From: Acidobacteriota bacterium
GTDB taxonomy: Bacteria; Acidobacteriota; Blastocatellia; Pyrinomonadales; Pyrinomonadaceae
Direction: 5' to 3'
Assembly: GCA_023436495.1 (NCBI GenBank)
Contig: JAEZIT010000040.1
Location: forward strand, 46,462 to 110,461
DNA length: 64,000 nucleotides
Shown here: piece by piece, positions 25,387 to 34,847 of the stretch
How the letters are laid out: each line of letters begins with the position of its first letter
Numbering within the stretch: the stretch's first letter is position 1
The notes under the pieces: generated by a model
The model's input: only the letters and a program-made list of their open reading frames with translations
Database searches by the model: none
What the model was told of the DNA's origin: nothing
Position numbers and translations under genes: made by a program

Positions 25387-26030
25387 GCCGCCCTTTTAAT
25401 GATCATGTGAACCGCACGCTCACCCGGCGTCATTTCTGCTACCTGGTAACCAAGACGACGCATATCCAGACCTTGAAGTAGGGGTTCGCCCCTTCCGATA
25501 AGAACCGGTCGTACTGCGACGTGCATTTCGTCGATGAGTCCGGCCTCAAGGAACTGACGGATCGTGGACGGACCGCCACCAATTCGGATTTCCTTGCCGG
25601 CGGCGGCTTCTCTTGCCTGCTCGAGTGCAGAATGGATGCCGTCCGTTACGAAATGAAAGGTGGTGCCGCCCTTCATCTCTAAACGTTCCCGATAATGGTG
25701 GGTCAGCACGAACGTAGGAACGTGGTAGGGCGGTTCGTCGCCCCACCAGCCTTTCCAGCTATCGTCCGGCCACGGACCGCGGACCGGCCCGAACATATTA
25801 CGCCCAAGTATCCAGGCGCCTTTACCCGTCATGCTCGCTGCGGCAAAACTATCGTCCGTTCCAGTTTCGCCGCCTTCACCACCGTGCTGCTCAATGAAAG
25901 TCTTCGTCGGGAAGAACCATTGCATCAATTCCGGACCGCGAACGCCCAAAGGGTTTTCAAGGGACTGATCCGTCCCCGCGGCAAAGCCGTCAAGCGACAT
26001 TCCGATAGCCTGCACCACGACTTTTGGCAC
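25383..26030 (-). CDS. RibD/dihydrofolate reductase-like protein
   Basis: The 215-residue protein matches the RibD C-terminal/DHFR-like superfamily seen in YyaP/YwjB. It has GMSLDGFAAG near the N-terminus, ILGRNMFGPVRGPW, then EIRIGGGPSTIRQFLEAGLIDEMHVAVRPVLIGRG, the NADPH-binding and fold-defining block. Real substrates of this subgroup are unknown, and it does not replace FolA. It starts with GTG in TAGTG, sharing one base with the stop of the upstream dehydrogenase gene, so it is translationally coupled to it. Confidence 0.85.
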   Translation of the reverse strand: MPKVVVQAIGMSLDGFAAGTDQSLENPLGVRGPELMQWFFPTKTFIEQHGGEGGETGTDDSFAAASMTGKGAWILGRNMFGPVRGPWPDDSWKGWWGDEPPYHVPTFVLTHHYRERLEMKGGTTFHFVTDGIHSALEQAREAAAGKEIRIGGGPSTIRQFLEAGLIDEMHVAVRPVLIGRGEPLLQGLDMRRLGYQVAEMTPGERAVHMIIKRAA

Positions 26031-28336
26031 TAATATTTCACCAACTCCTGCACGGCCTTCTCAACATCCTCCGACTGCGGCAGAATAAAGTCTTCCACCT
26101 GCGGCGCGTATGCCACAAACGTATCGGTCGCGCCCACACGGCGGACTGGAGCGTCCAGGTATTCGAACAGCTCGTCGGAAATGCGTGCGGCAATCTCGGC
26201 TCCGTAGCCATAGGAGAGCGGATCCTCGTGCGCGACAATGACGCGGGAAGTCTTCTTTACGGACTCCGCAATTGCTTCCCAATCGTACGGCACGAGCGTT
26301 CGCAGGTCGATGATCTCGACCGACACGCCCTGCTGTTCCAAGCGTTTGGCCGCCTGGTTGGAACGTTCGACCAGAGCTCCAAAGGTAATAATCGACACAT
26401 CGCTGCCTTCGCGCACCTTCTTCGCTTTGCCGAACGGAATCAGGAAATCTTTCGACGGATATTGCGACTTGTTGTAGACCTGGCGATAAAGGTGCTTGTG
26501 CTCGAGGAACAGTACCGGATCGTCGCAGCGAATCGCCGTGCGAAGGAGGCCGTTAGCGTCGAGGGCATTTGACGGGTATACGATCCGGAGGCCCGGCGTG
26601 TGGGCAAATATCGTCGTCCCAGATTGCGAGTGATATACTGCTCCGCCTTTTAGGTAGCCTCCGACCGGCACGCGCATTACCATCGGGCATTTCGTATCAC
26701 CATCGGATCGCCAGCGGGTCACGGCGACCTCGTTGCGGATCTGCTGCATTGCCGGGAATATATAATCGAAGAACTGTATCTCAACCACCGGTTTCAGACC
26801 GCGGATCGACATTCCGACGGCACGGCCGATGATGTTCGCCTCGGCAAGCGGCGAGTTGAAAACGCGGGCGGAACCGAATTTTCGCTGTAGATTTGCGGTC
26901 ACCTTGAACACACCGCCCTTACCCTTGACGCGTTCCAGATATTCCTCGCGAGATGCGTCCGCGACGTCCTCTCCGAATACGACGATGGTCTCGTCGCGTT
27001 CCATTTCCTCGTGCAGGCAGCGGTTGATCAGGTCGACCATCGTACCGGGATTTCCGGAAAGCTCGGCGCCGTCTTCGGTGTCAAACTCAGCCGAAGTAGG
27101 ATCGACATCCGGCGAATAAACGTTGCGAAGCGCCGATTCCGGTGCCGGCTGCGGCGTTTCGATCGCGATATCAGCTGCCGTGTTTACCTCTGCATCGACC
27201 TCTTTGCGAAGCTTATCAAGGTCTTCGGAAGTCGCGATCCTTTCCGTCATCAGAAACTCGGCGAAAGTCTTGATCGGATCGATCTCGGCCTCGGCCTGAC
27301 GTTCTTCTTCGGGGCGATATAATTTTTCGTCGTCCGACAGCGAATGCGAATACGGGCGAATGACCTTCGCGTGGACAAACGCCGGGCCTTTACGCTTTCT
27401 GCAGTAATCGACCGCGCGTTGAAAGGTTGCGTAGGATTCGAGCGGATCTGTCCCATCGCACTTCTGGATATACAGGTCCGGGAATCCGGCTACTAGTTTT
27501 GAGATGTCTCCGCCTGCTGTGTTCACCTCGACCGGGACCGAGATGGCGTAGCCGTTATCTTCCACTACGAAGATGATCGGCAGTTTCAGGTTTGAAGCGG
27601 TGTTGAGGGCTTCCCACCATTCGCCTTCGCTCGTGGTGCCGTCGCCGACGGACATATAGACAACCTCGTCGCCCTTAAATCCTTCGATCTTTTTCTGAAG
27701 CCCTTTCAACAGTGCCCCGCGATAGCTCGCTTCGGCCGCGCCGACCGCGTGCAGGGCCTGCGTACCGGTACAGGAGGATTGAGAGGGGACATTAAGGTCT
27801 TTGTGGCCCCAATGCGATGGCATCTGCCGCCCATGCGAATTAGGATCTTTTTCAGCTCCTACCGATGACCAAAGCATTTCCTGCGCCGTCATCCCGAGCC
27901 CGAGCATCAATGCGCGGTCGCGATAGTACGGAAAGAACCAATCATACCCGGGTTTCATTGCCAATGCCGCACCGACAAGCGCCGCTTCGTGGCCCGCACC
28001 CGAAATCTGGAAAAAGATCTTGTTCTGTCCCTTCAACTGGATCTCTTTATCGTCGATCCGTCGGGACATATACATCGTCCGATAAAGGCCGATCAGCGTT
28101 TCCGGGCTTAGCCCGTGATATTTATCGATTTGTTTCGCCGCCGCCTTGGTAACGCGCGAAGGCTTTTCGGCAACCGCCGCTTTCGCTGTCTTTTGCGTCT
28201 TTGTGTCGGGATTGTACCCGTCCGCCTCTGTCGTTTTCGCTTTCTCTGCGACCACGACCTTTGCCGCTTTCGGCTTGATCGGTTTCTTGTTCTTTACGGT
28301 CCTTGTATTAGCTTTCTTTGTTCCGGTAGTTGCCAT
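26030..28336 (-). CDS. Fused alpha/beta E1 component of a 2-oxoacid dehydrogenase (branched-chain type)
   Basis: This protein of 768 residues joins both E1 subunits. The alpha part has the thiamine diphosphate motif GDGTTSEGEWWEALNTASNLKLP near residue 230 and YRDRALMLGLG earlier. A linker near residue 400 leads to the beta part with ETIVVFGEDVADASREEYLERV, FDYIFPAMQQI and VIVAHEDPLSYGYGAEIA. It decarboxylates a 2-oxoacid, most likely branched-chain, and passes the acyl group to an E2. The first 75 residues are a Lys/Ala/Thr-rich basic tail unusual for the family. AGGA lies eight bases before the ATG. No E2 or E3 gene is nearby. Confidence 0.9.
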   Translation of the reverse strand: MATTGTKKANTRTVKNKKPIKPKAAKVVVAEKAKTTEADGYNPDTKTQKTAKAAVAEKPSRVTKAAAKQIDKYHGLSPETLIGLYRTMYMSRRIDDKEIQLKGQNKIFFQISGAGHEAALVGAALAMKPGYDWFFPYYRDRALMLGLGMTAQEMLWSSVGAEKDPNSHGRQMPSHWGHKDLNVPSQSSCTGTQALHAVGAAEASYRGALLKGLQKKIEGFKGDEVVYMSVGDGTTSEGEWWEALNTASNLKLPIIFVVEDNGYAISVPVEVNTAGGDISKLVAGFPDLYIQKCDGTDPLESYATFQRAVDYCRKRKGPAFVHAKVIRPYSHSLSDDEKLYRPEEERQAEAEIDPIKTFAEFLMTERIATSEDLDKLRKEVDAEVNTAADIAIETPQPAPESALRNVYSPDVDPTSAEFDTEDGAELSGNPGTMVDLINRCLHEEMERDETIVVFGEDVADASREEYLERVKGKGGVFKVTANLQRKFGSARVFNSPLAEANIIGRAVGMSIRGLKPVVEIQFFDYIFPAMQQIRNEVAVTRWRSDGDTKCPMVMRVPVGGYLKGGAVYHSQSGTTIFAHTPGLRIVYPSNALDANGLLRTAIRCDDPVLFLEHKHLYRQVYNKSQYPSKDFLIPFGKAKKVREGSDVSIITFGALVERSNQAAKRLEQQGVSVEIIDLRTLVPYDWEAIAESVKKTSRVIVAHEDPLSYGYGAEIAARISDELFEYLDAPVRRVGATDTFVAYAPQVEDFILPQSEDVEKAVQELVKY

Positions 28337-28501
28337 TCGATAAATCCTGTTTATAACAATTATTAATAAAGGTGCAATCTATTACGATACCAAAGATAGC
28401 AATTTCGGGCAATTTCGCGGCCACTGCGCTCGGTGCCGCGGCAGGCTTGAATTTCACAAAATTACATGACGGATTTCGGATAGAATGCCGAGACAGAATC
28501 G

Positions 28502-28507
28502 TATAAA
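28502..28507 (+). promoter_or_regulatory. -10 element close to the ada start
   Basis: TATAAA ends 9 bases before the ATG at 28517 with no Shine-Dalgarno sequence between. No clear Ada box was found upstream. Confidence 0.4.
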
Positions 28508-28516
28508 GTGTGAATC

Positions 28517-29587
28517 ATGAGACCGAGGAACGCACTTTCCAACGACTGGCGCTGGAATGCCGTTAGAACAAAAAACGGCGATTTTGACGGGGTGTTCTTT
28601 TTCGGCGTCAAGACGACGGGTATTTTCTGCCGGCCGTCGTGTTCGTCAAAACCCACCCGTCAGCAAAATGTCGTTTACTTCGCGACTCCCGCCGAAGCCG
28701 AAAATGCGGGATTCCGCGCGTGCCTGCGCTGTCGGCCCAAGGAAAAATACACGCCGTCGCCGACTGCGGAATTGATCGCCCGCGCTTTTGCGCTAATTCG
28801 GTCACCCGAACACGAGATCGCGACCGTTGACCAATTGAGCGGCGAATTGGAAGTTAGTGCGGGCCATCTGCAGAAAGCGTTTCGGAAAATAGGACTGTCG
28901 CCGAAAGAGGTAATTGATATGACGAGAATGGAAAATTTTAAGGAAAGCGTAAGAGAGAACGACGTAACGACATCGCTGTACGAGAGCGGATTCGGATCGA
29001 GCCGGTCGCTCTACGAGAAAGCTGGCGAACGGATGGGGATGACGCCGGCAGCGTATAAAAAAGGCGGCAAGGGATTGACCATCCGGTACACGATCGCCGA
29101 TTCGCGTTTGGGCAAACTGCTGGTGGCGGCAACGACGCGCGGGATCTGCGCGGTAAGCTTCGCGGACGATGAAGAATCGTTGGTGAATGAACTTCGAACG
29201 GAATATTTCGCTGCCGAGATCGAAAATGGCGATGATTTTCTGAAAGACGCGGTGAATACCATACTTCGAAGCCTGGAGGGCGAGAAGGCCATCCTGACGC
29301 TCCCGCTCGATCTCCATGCGAGCGCTTTTCAAATGCGTGTCTGGGCTGAGCTTCGCAAGATACCCTACGGAGAAACGCGATCATACAGCCAGGTCGCTGA
29401 ATCGATCGGAAATCCTAAAGCCGTGCGTGCCGTTGCGCGTGCCTGTGCGACAAATCCCGTCGCGCTGGTCAATCCCTGTCACCGCGTGATTGCTTCGGAC
29501 GGAAAACTGAGCGGTTATCGATGGGGGATCGAGCGAAAGGCGAAACTGCTCGCCGATGAGAAAATAATGGCGGACCCGGCAGAGTGA
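28517..29587 (+). CDS. ada: Bifunctional Ada: methylphosphotriester receptor, AraC-type regulator and O6-methylguanine methyltransferase
   Basis: This 356-residue protein has all three Ada parts. The zinc-binding N-terminal domain has cysteines at C38, C42, C69 and C72, the same numbers as in E. coli Ada; C38 accepts methyl groups from phosphotriesters. An AraC-type helix-turn-helix spans about residues 85-180 (DQLSGELEVSAGHLQKAFRK and YESGFGSSRSLYEKAG). The C-terminal methyltransferase has the PCHRV motif with C321. The protein repairs alkylated DNA and, when methylated at C38, activates its regulon. No alkA or alkB is adjacent. The N-terminus and length support the start. Confidence 0.94.
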   Translation: MRPRNALSNDWRWNAVRTKNGDFDGVFFFGVKTTGIFCRPSCSSKPTRQQNVVYFATPAEAENAGFRACLRCRPKEKYTPSPTAELIARAFALIRSPEHEIATVDQLSGELEVSAGHLQKAFRKIGLSPKEVIDMTRMENFKESVRENDVTTSLYESGFGSSRSLYEKAGERMGMTPAAYKKGGKGLTIRYTIADSRLGKLLVAATTRGICAVSFADDEESLVNELRTEYFAAEIENGDDFLKDAVNTILRSLEGEKAILTLPLDLHASAFQMRVWAELRKIPYGETRSYSQVAESIGNPKAVRAVARACATNPVALVNPCHRVIASDGKLSGYRWGIERKAKLLADEKIMADPAE

Positions 29588-29629
29588 GGCGCCGGATCCG
29601 CACCCCCGAGGGGCGAGGGAAAGGAAGCT

Positions 29630-30883
29630 CTACTTGCTCTTGCGTCGTTGCTCTCGTTGATAAGCCAATTTCTTGCGAGTGTCTATGTCTTCGTCGCGTG
29701 ATTTGATCGATTCCGACAATAAGTCAAACTCGACCAGGTCATCTTCCAGCCGTGGTGAAGGTGCGAGGCTAAACATGACATCTGTATCCGCGAGCACAGA
29801 TTTGAGGGTGGTATATGCTCGGTCGAAGTTGCCGGCGTCCATATGGCCTATCATTTCCTGCCGTGCACGAGCATTCATTAATAACTGAACAACCTCTGCG
29901 ACATCAGAATTTGCAGGTAGTTCAGCAACCTCTTCCGGCGAAGCGAATTCTGCTGCCAGTACGGCATTTACAGAATCGCGAAGCGTAGTTTGCTGATTAG
30001 TATATGAAATTTCGAACCGGGCCAGTTCAGAGGTTCCTATTGGAAGCGCGGGCAGCTTCAGCCGGACGACGATCTCCAATGGCGAGCCGGACCGCAGATT
30101 CGGCAGATCATATGACTGGTCCGGCAAGCTTTGAAAATCGTTCAATATGTCTTCGACAGTGACCCCGTCAGCGGTTGTTATTGTCATCTTCACCGAATGC
30201 GCGAACTGGTTCACCAGCCCGCGGAGCTCAGTTTCGAAGATACGCCGCATGTCGTCCGGTTCCTGAACATGCCAGGCGTTGCCTTGCCCTGTCTCAGCCA
30301 TCGATAAGAGAAGGTCCTCACTGAAATCCCGGCCGATACCGATCGTCGAGGTGCTGACGCCGTCTAATGCCGCGCGACGGGAGTGGTCCGCTAACCTATC
30401 GGAGCGCGTCTCGCCGACATTTGCCTGCCCATCGGTTATCAGTAGGACGCGATTTATCGCTTCGTTATTCAAATGCCTTGCTACTTCATTAGTGCCGGAA
30501 TTCCATGCTCCGTGCAAATTCGTCGAACCGGACGTCTGAACCGAGTTGATTGCCCGCTTTAAGAGCTCTTTATTTTCAACCGGTTGGCTTGGGATAAGAA
30601 TGTCGATATCACTGTCAAATATCACCGCGCTTATACGGTCGGCCGGCAAAAGCTGGTCGATGCAGTATTTAGCGGCCTCGCGGGCCTCGATAATTTTACG
30701 TCCCTGCATTGAACCTGAACGGTCTATGACAAGCGACAGATTTAACCGCGGCCGCTTGTTGTCGTTGACGGCGTCGGGCGCCGCTAACCGCAGCAGAATA
30801 TCGATGGTCGCGGGTATTTCGGCAACGAGCTTTTGCCTCTCGGCAATTATCTTTAATTCAGGTTTTTCGATGTTCATTCGCAT
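29630..30883 (-). CDS. VWA domain protein with intact MIDAS
   Basis: This 417-residue protein is mostly a von Willebrand factor A domain. LSLVIDRSGSMQGRKI carries the DxSxS metal site, GSTNLHGAW holds the threonine-containing second element and VLLITDGQANVG the third. It lacks a signal peptide, so it is likely cytoplasmic or surface-exposed only through a partner. Residues after about 210 form a beta-sandwich-like region ending in a Lys/Arg tail. AAGGAG lies just before the first ATG; a second in-frame ATG six bases on is also possible. The binding partner is unknown. Confidence 0.84.
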   Translation of the reverse strand: MRMNIEKPELKIIAERQKLVAEIPATIDILLRLAAPDAVNDNKRPRLNLSLVIDRSGSMQGRKIIEAREAAKYCIDQLLPADRISAVIFDSDIDILIPSQPVENKELLKRAINSVQTSGSTNLHGAWNSGTNEVARHLNNEAINRVLLITDGQANVGETRSDRLADHSRRAALDGVSTSTIGIGRDFSEDLLLSMAETGQGNAWHVQEPDDMRRIFETELRGLVNQFAHSVKMTITTADGVTVEDILNDFQSLPDQSYDLPNLRSGSPLEIVVRLKLPALPIGTSELARFEISYTNQQTTLRDSVNAVLAAEFASPEEVAELPANSDVAEVVQLLMNARARQEMIGHMDAGNFDRAYTTLKSVLADTDVMFSLAPSPRLEDDLVEFDLLSESIKSRDEDIDTRKKLAYQREQRRKSK

Positions 30884-31161
30884 TCGTCTCCTTTGATCAA
30901 TTCACTCAGCGGGATCGTTACTCGCTGTATTCATATAGGAAAATTGACCGCTAAATGGAAAATCGGAAAACGAATGTGAAATTTTTTACATGGTATTAAA
31001 TTCAGTCGGAACCAGAACACGCTTAGCGGCGGGCCGCTGTTTAATGCGCCGATTAGCAAAAATTAGGATGATTATTAGTTAAAATTAAGGACTTTTGCGG
31101 TTCATCGGTCTTAATCTGCCGATTCACGTTACAGACGTGTATTTTGATTAAGGAGTGAATC

Positions 31162-32352
31162 ATGAAACGCATTTTTGGGCTCAATTCAGCCGTGATGATC
31201 CTATTATTGCTTGTATTCGGAGGGTCGGATTTAAGGGCGGCATGGGGCAATTACGACACAACTTTCGGCTTTCTGGGCGCGGCCATCGACCCGGTAACAA
31301 GTCATTACCCTGTGGCCGTTGCACTGCAGCCTGACGGTAAAATACTCGTTACAGGTTATAAGTCGGTCAACGGCTACAAGAAGTTTTTCCTCAGGCGCTA
31401 TCTATCGAACGGATCTCTCGATACGTCGTTCGGCAACAATGGTTCTGCGGTCCCGGGAGCAATAGTATTAACTTCCGCGGATTATAGCGGAACGGGTATC
31501 GCCGTTCAGGACAACGGCAGGATCGCCGTCGTTGGATACGGGAACGGCAAACGAGTAGTGTGGCGTTTTTATAGCAATGGTTCGCCCGACAGCTCTATCG
31601 GCTACGGCGGCATGAAAACGCTGAGCAGTTACCCGTACCCCGGTACCATAAAAGACGCGATCGAGGCCCACGGGAACAATCTTATCGTGAGCGTTTCCGA
31701 TTCGGCGAACAAAATGGTGATGGTTCGGATCCTCTCCTCGGGAGCGATCGATGCGAACTTCGGGAGCGGCGGAGAGGCCGCTACATCATTCCATATTTCG
31801 GCTTATCGGGTCAGCACGGAACCGTCGACAGGCGATATCATCGTCGCCGGCACGTTCAATGGCGGCGGATCCTTCGGCCTGATGCGATGGCGGGAGAATG
31901 GCGACGTCGACCCGTCTTTCCAGGTGGACCCGCAAGACACCGGAGTCTTCATTACGGGCGACCACATCAAACAGCAGAACGGAAACTACTTGATGCGTGA
32001 AAAATTCTGGGGCTATATGAATCAGCTGCCGAGCGGTGCCGCCTTCCATGAGTTCCGAGCTAACGGGCAATACAATCGTCGGGTCAGTTTCGAATATTTT
32101 CCGTACCTCTCAGCGGTCGAACCATGCCCCAGCGTTTTTGCCGAGCAGTCCGATGGCCGGATCGTCGCTGGTGGAGTGAGCAAGCTTTATCGGTTCGACG
32201 CAGATCTAAACGCTGCATCGAAGCAATCGAGCAATTGCGACTCGTACGCTTCGGTGGCAAACCCTACCGAGGCGGTATTGCAGCCAGATGACAAGATGCT
32301 GTCCGCCGGACGGTATAACGGGAGCATCATCTTGGTCAGGACCTTGCCGTAG
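31162..32352 (+). CDS. Exported delta-60 repeat protein
   Basis: This 396-residue protein has a signal peptide (FGLNSAVMILLLLVFGGSDLRAA). The body repeats the delta-60 unit, about 55-60 residues with the signature VALQPDGKILVTGY, then FLRRYLSNGSLDTSFGNNG, repeating as VQDNGRIAVVGY plus YSNGSPDSSIG, and later with weaker copies (AEQSDGRIVAGG, LQPDDKMLSAGRY). The repeats form a beta-propeller in secreted bacterial proteins; the function is unknown. AAGGAG precedes the ATG and a bidirectional terminator follows. The upstream gap (30884-31161) shows nothing beyond this ribosome site. Confidence 0.8.
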   Translation: MKRIFGLNSAVMILLLLVFGGSDLRAAWGNYDTTFGFLGAAIDPVTSHYPVAVALQPDGKILVTGYKSVNGYKKFFLRRYLSNGSLDTSFGNNGSAVPGAIVLTSADYSGTGIAVQDNGRIAVVGYGNGKRVVWRFYSNGSPDSSIGYGGMKTLSSYPYPGTIKDAIEAHGNNLIVSVSDSANKMVMVRILSSGAIDANFGSGGEAATSFHISAYRVSTEPSTGDIIVAGTFNGGGSFGLMRWRENGDVDPSFQVDPQDTGVFITGDHIKQQNGNYLMREKFWGYMNQLPSGAAFHEFRANGQYNRRVSFEYFPYLSAVEPCPSVFAEQSDGRIVAGGVSKLYRFDADLNAASKQSSNCDSYASVANPTEAVLQPDDKMLSAGRYNGSIILVRTLP

Positions 32353-32374
32353 TGCCCCGCAAGATAAAAAGCAC

Positions 32375-32407
32375 AGCCGGCCGCACTTTGAGCAGCCGGC
32401 TTTTATT
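32375..32407. terminator. Bidirectional terminator between the delta-60 gene and the M1 peptidase gene
   Basis: A 7-bp perfect stem (AGCCGGC at 32375-32381 with GCCGGCT at 32395-32401) and a 13-base loop are flanked by TTTTATTT on the + side and AAAAA (32366-32370) on the other. It therefore serves the genes on both strands. Confidence 0.8.
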
Positions 32408-32420
32408 TCTGCGGGCGTCT

Positions 32421-34115
32421 CTACTGTGGAGACATCAGAACCCAGCCCTTCGGGTCGATCGCCGGAGCGGCGCCTGTGTATTTCACGCTCGCTTTGCCGT
32501 CCTTCATGTCGACGCGTTCCATTTTCCCCGCGATCTCCACATCGACCGGCATCGGGAAAGGAAGGTTGTTCGGCGTTTCCCATCGAAGCTCGATCGTGCA
32601 CTCCTTGTTCCCGGGTGCGGCGGTGTTTTCGGTACACGGGCCGGGCGTGGTTACGAGCTTCGGCAGTTTCGGCTGCCGCAGGTAAAGCTCGAAAAACCAG
32701 TCAAGGTCGATCTTGGATTCCTGTTCCGCGATGGTCAGGAAATCGTCCGTATTGACCAGTCGTTCCTGTCGGCCATCGGTGAACGTTTCCATCTCCTTCG
32801 TCGGATAAGCCATCCGGCGCAGGGCACGGAAAAATGCGTCGTCGCCGATCAGGTAACGCAGAGTGTGAAGCACAACGGCACCCTTGCCGTAAATGTCGCC
32901 GTCGCTCTTTAAATAATCCGGCTCAGCCATATATACCTGATAGGCGATCTTCGGTTCGCGCGGAGCGACCGGCTGCATGTTCCGCGTGCGTTTTGCGCGA
33001 TCCTTCATCGCAGCGAAATATGCGTCTTTTCCTTTGATCTCTTCCAGATACAGCGTATCCATGAATGACTGAAATCCTTCGTGGATCCAAAAATCACGCC
33101 AATCCGCGGCCGTCACAAGGTTTGCCCACCATTCATGGCCAAATTCGTGCAGCATCAGCCAATCGAATCCGTCCTGGTTATACTGAAATTTGTTGCCGTA
33201 CGCGATATGCGTCGAATGTTCCATCCCAAGATGGGGCGTCTGCACTATCCCAAGCTTTTGTGACCGGAATGGAAACGGGCCGTTATACTTTTCGAAAAAA
33301 GCCGTGTATTTCTTCGTCTCGTCGATCAGCTTTTGGCCTTTGTCGAAGTCCTCCGGCAATATGTAAAACTCGATCGGGATCGTATCGCCGGCGACGCTCT
33401 TATAACTGTCCTCGATCTTTCGGTACGGCGCCGCGTCGAACACGATCGAATAATTTGCGATCGGGTTCGTCATCCGCCAGCTATATGTCGAATAACCATT
33501 AGCAAGCTTTTTCACGCCTTCAAATTTTCCCGGTCCGACCGCGACGAGCGGGCCGGGAACCGAAATGTTCATTACCGCAACGGCGGGTTTGTCCGACGGA
33601 TGGTCCTTGCAGGGAAACAGCAGGTCGGCGCCGTCGTTCTGCAGTGCGACCGATATCCAATCGGCACCGCTAGGCGTCTTTTCCCACATAAATCCGCCTA
33701 TCCAGGGCGGCCGTGGAGCGACCCGCGGCGTTCCGGCGTAACGAATTACGGTTTTGATCTCATCGCCCGGCTGCTTCGTCATTGGAAACATGATCCGGAT
33801 CTTACCACCTTGCCGTTCGTACTTGAGATCGCTTTTTCCGTCCGAAATATTCTCGATCGTATAAGGTGTATCAAGGTCCAGAACGATTACGTTCGTCGGA
33901 ATAACGGTTTTAGCGATCATCGTCGTAACGCCGGAGATAGACTTGGAACTCGGCATTACGTTAAGGTTTACTTCGTACGAATAAACGTCGAACGCCGCCT
34001 GTTCGAACGACAATGGCCCGCCCGTCTCGGTCGGGCGAACGCCAAGTTCACGTTGCGAAAATGCCGCGGTCGCTGCGATCGCGATCAGAAATACGATCTT
34101 GTATATATTCTTCAT
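32421..34115 (-). CDS. M1-family zinc metallopeptidase, exported
   Basis: This 564-residue protein has a signal peptide (IYKIVFLIAIAATAAFSQ). The gluzincin motif HEFGHEWW is followed by a downstream glutamate in WIHEGFQSF, the third zinc ligand in the M1 pattern. The N-terminal beta-domain contains the usual NPIANYSIVF block. The substrate-N-terminus motif GAMEN is replaced by the TPHLGMEHSTH segment, in which LGMEHST keeps the glutamate. It is predicted to remove N-terminal amino acids from peptides in the periplasm. It is a single-gene unit, divergent from the cyclophilin gene 78 bases away. Confidence 0.87.
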   Translation of the reverse strand: MKNIYKIVFLIAIAATAAFSQRELGVRPTETGGPLSFEQAAFDVYSYEVNLNVMPSSKSISGVTTMIAKTVIPTNVIVLDLDTPYTIENISDGKSDLKYERQGGKIRIMFPMTKQPGDEIKTVIRYAGTPRVAPRPPWIGGFMWEKTPSGADWISVALQNDGADLLFPCKDHPSDKPAVAVMNISVPGPLVAVGPGKFEGVKKLANGYSTYSWRMTNPIANYSIVFDAAPYRKIEDSYKSVAGDTIPIEFYILPEDFDKGQKLIDETKKYTAFFEKYNGPFPFRSQKLGIVQTPHLGMEHSTHIAYGNKFQYNQDGFDWLMLHEFGHEWWANLVTAADWRDFWIHEGFQSFMDTLYLEEIKGKDAYFAAMKDRAKRTRNMQPVAPREPKIAYQVYMAEPDYLKSDGDIYGKGAVVLHTLRYLIGDDAFFRALRRMAYPTKEMETFTDGRQERLVNTDDFLTIAEQESKIDLDWFFELYLRQPKLPKLVTTPGPCTENTAAPGNKECTIELRWETPNNLPFPMPVDVEIAGKMERVDMKDGKASVKYTGAAPAIDPKGWVLMSPQ

Positions 34116-34193
34116 GACAATTCTTAATTGGATGGGTACGGCCTAACTTTACACACAAACCGGAACAACTGAAAATAACATCAAACTTACGGC

Positions 34194-34847
34194 ATGTTAA
34201 GAAGATTCATTTTTACTATACTCGCGGTGATCTTTGCCGCTGCGGCCTTATACGCCCAAGAAAAAGCGCAGCCTCGGAAACCGAACACGCGGCCGGCCGA
34301 AAAGCAGGCGGCTGAACCTTTCGAAAAGACCGACGTGAAAACGATGGCCGCGCAGTGCGTCACGTTCGACACCGAATCCGGGTCGATCGTGATGGAAATG
34401 TTTCCCGAAAGCGCTCCCGAATCGGTCCGCAGCTTTCTGAACCTAGCGGCGACCGGCGCTCTGGATACCACTACGTTTAGCCGCGTTGTCCCCGATTTTG
34501 TGATTCAGGGCGGCGACCTGTACACGCGCGAAGGCCAGATGACAGCTGCTCTCGGGCTTCGGGCCCGAAAGGCCGTACCGGATGAGCCAAACAAGATTCT
34601 TCACGAACGCGGAATACTGTCAATGGCACGCACCGACGAGCCGAATTCCGCAACGACAAATTTCTTTATTCTCGTAACATCCGCGCCGTTTCTTGACGGC
34701 AAGTTCGCCGCATTCGGCCGCGTTACCGCTGGAATGGAAGTCGTCGACGCGATCAACAAGGCTCCGACAGTAGACGAAAAGCCTGCTAAGCCAGTCCGTA
34801 TCAAAAAGGCAAGTGTCGCACCGTGTGCGGCGCCTCAGTCCTCCTGA
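34194..34847 (+). CDS. Exported cyclophilin-type peptidyl-prolyl cis-trans isomerase
   Basis: This 217-residue protein has a signal peptide (FIFTILAVIFAAAALYAQ), a 40-residue charged linker, and a cyclophilin domain: GSIVMEMFPESAPESVRSFLNLA, FSRVVPDFVIQGGD with the catalytic region, RTDEPNSATTNFFILVTSAPFLDGKFAAFGRV. It catalyses proline isomerisation during periplasmic folding. The domain is a prokaryotic short-loop form. The 3' end overlaps the convergent VOC gene by 13 bases. A second cyclophilin, fused to HEAT repeats, is at 46-48 kb. Confidence 0.9.
   Translation: MLRRFIFTILAVIFAAAALYAQEKAQPRKPNTRPAEKQAAEPFEKTDVKTMAAQCVTFDTESGSIVMEMFPESAPESVRSFLNLAATGALDTTTFSRVVPDFVIQGGDLYTREGQMTAALGLRARKAVPDEPNKILHERGILSMARTDEPNSATTNFFILVTSAPFLDGKFAAFGRVTAGMEVVDAINKAPTVDEKPAKPVRIKKASVAPCAAPQSS

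Noticed and set aside
33333..34127. 264-codon plus-strand frame
   Set aside because: It lies antisense to the M1 peptidase and has no family pattern.
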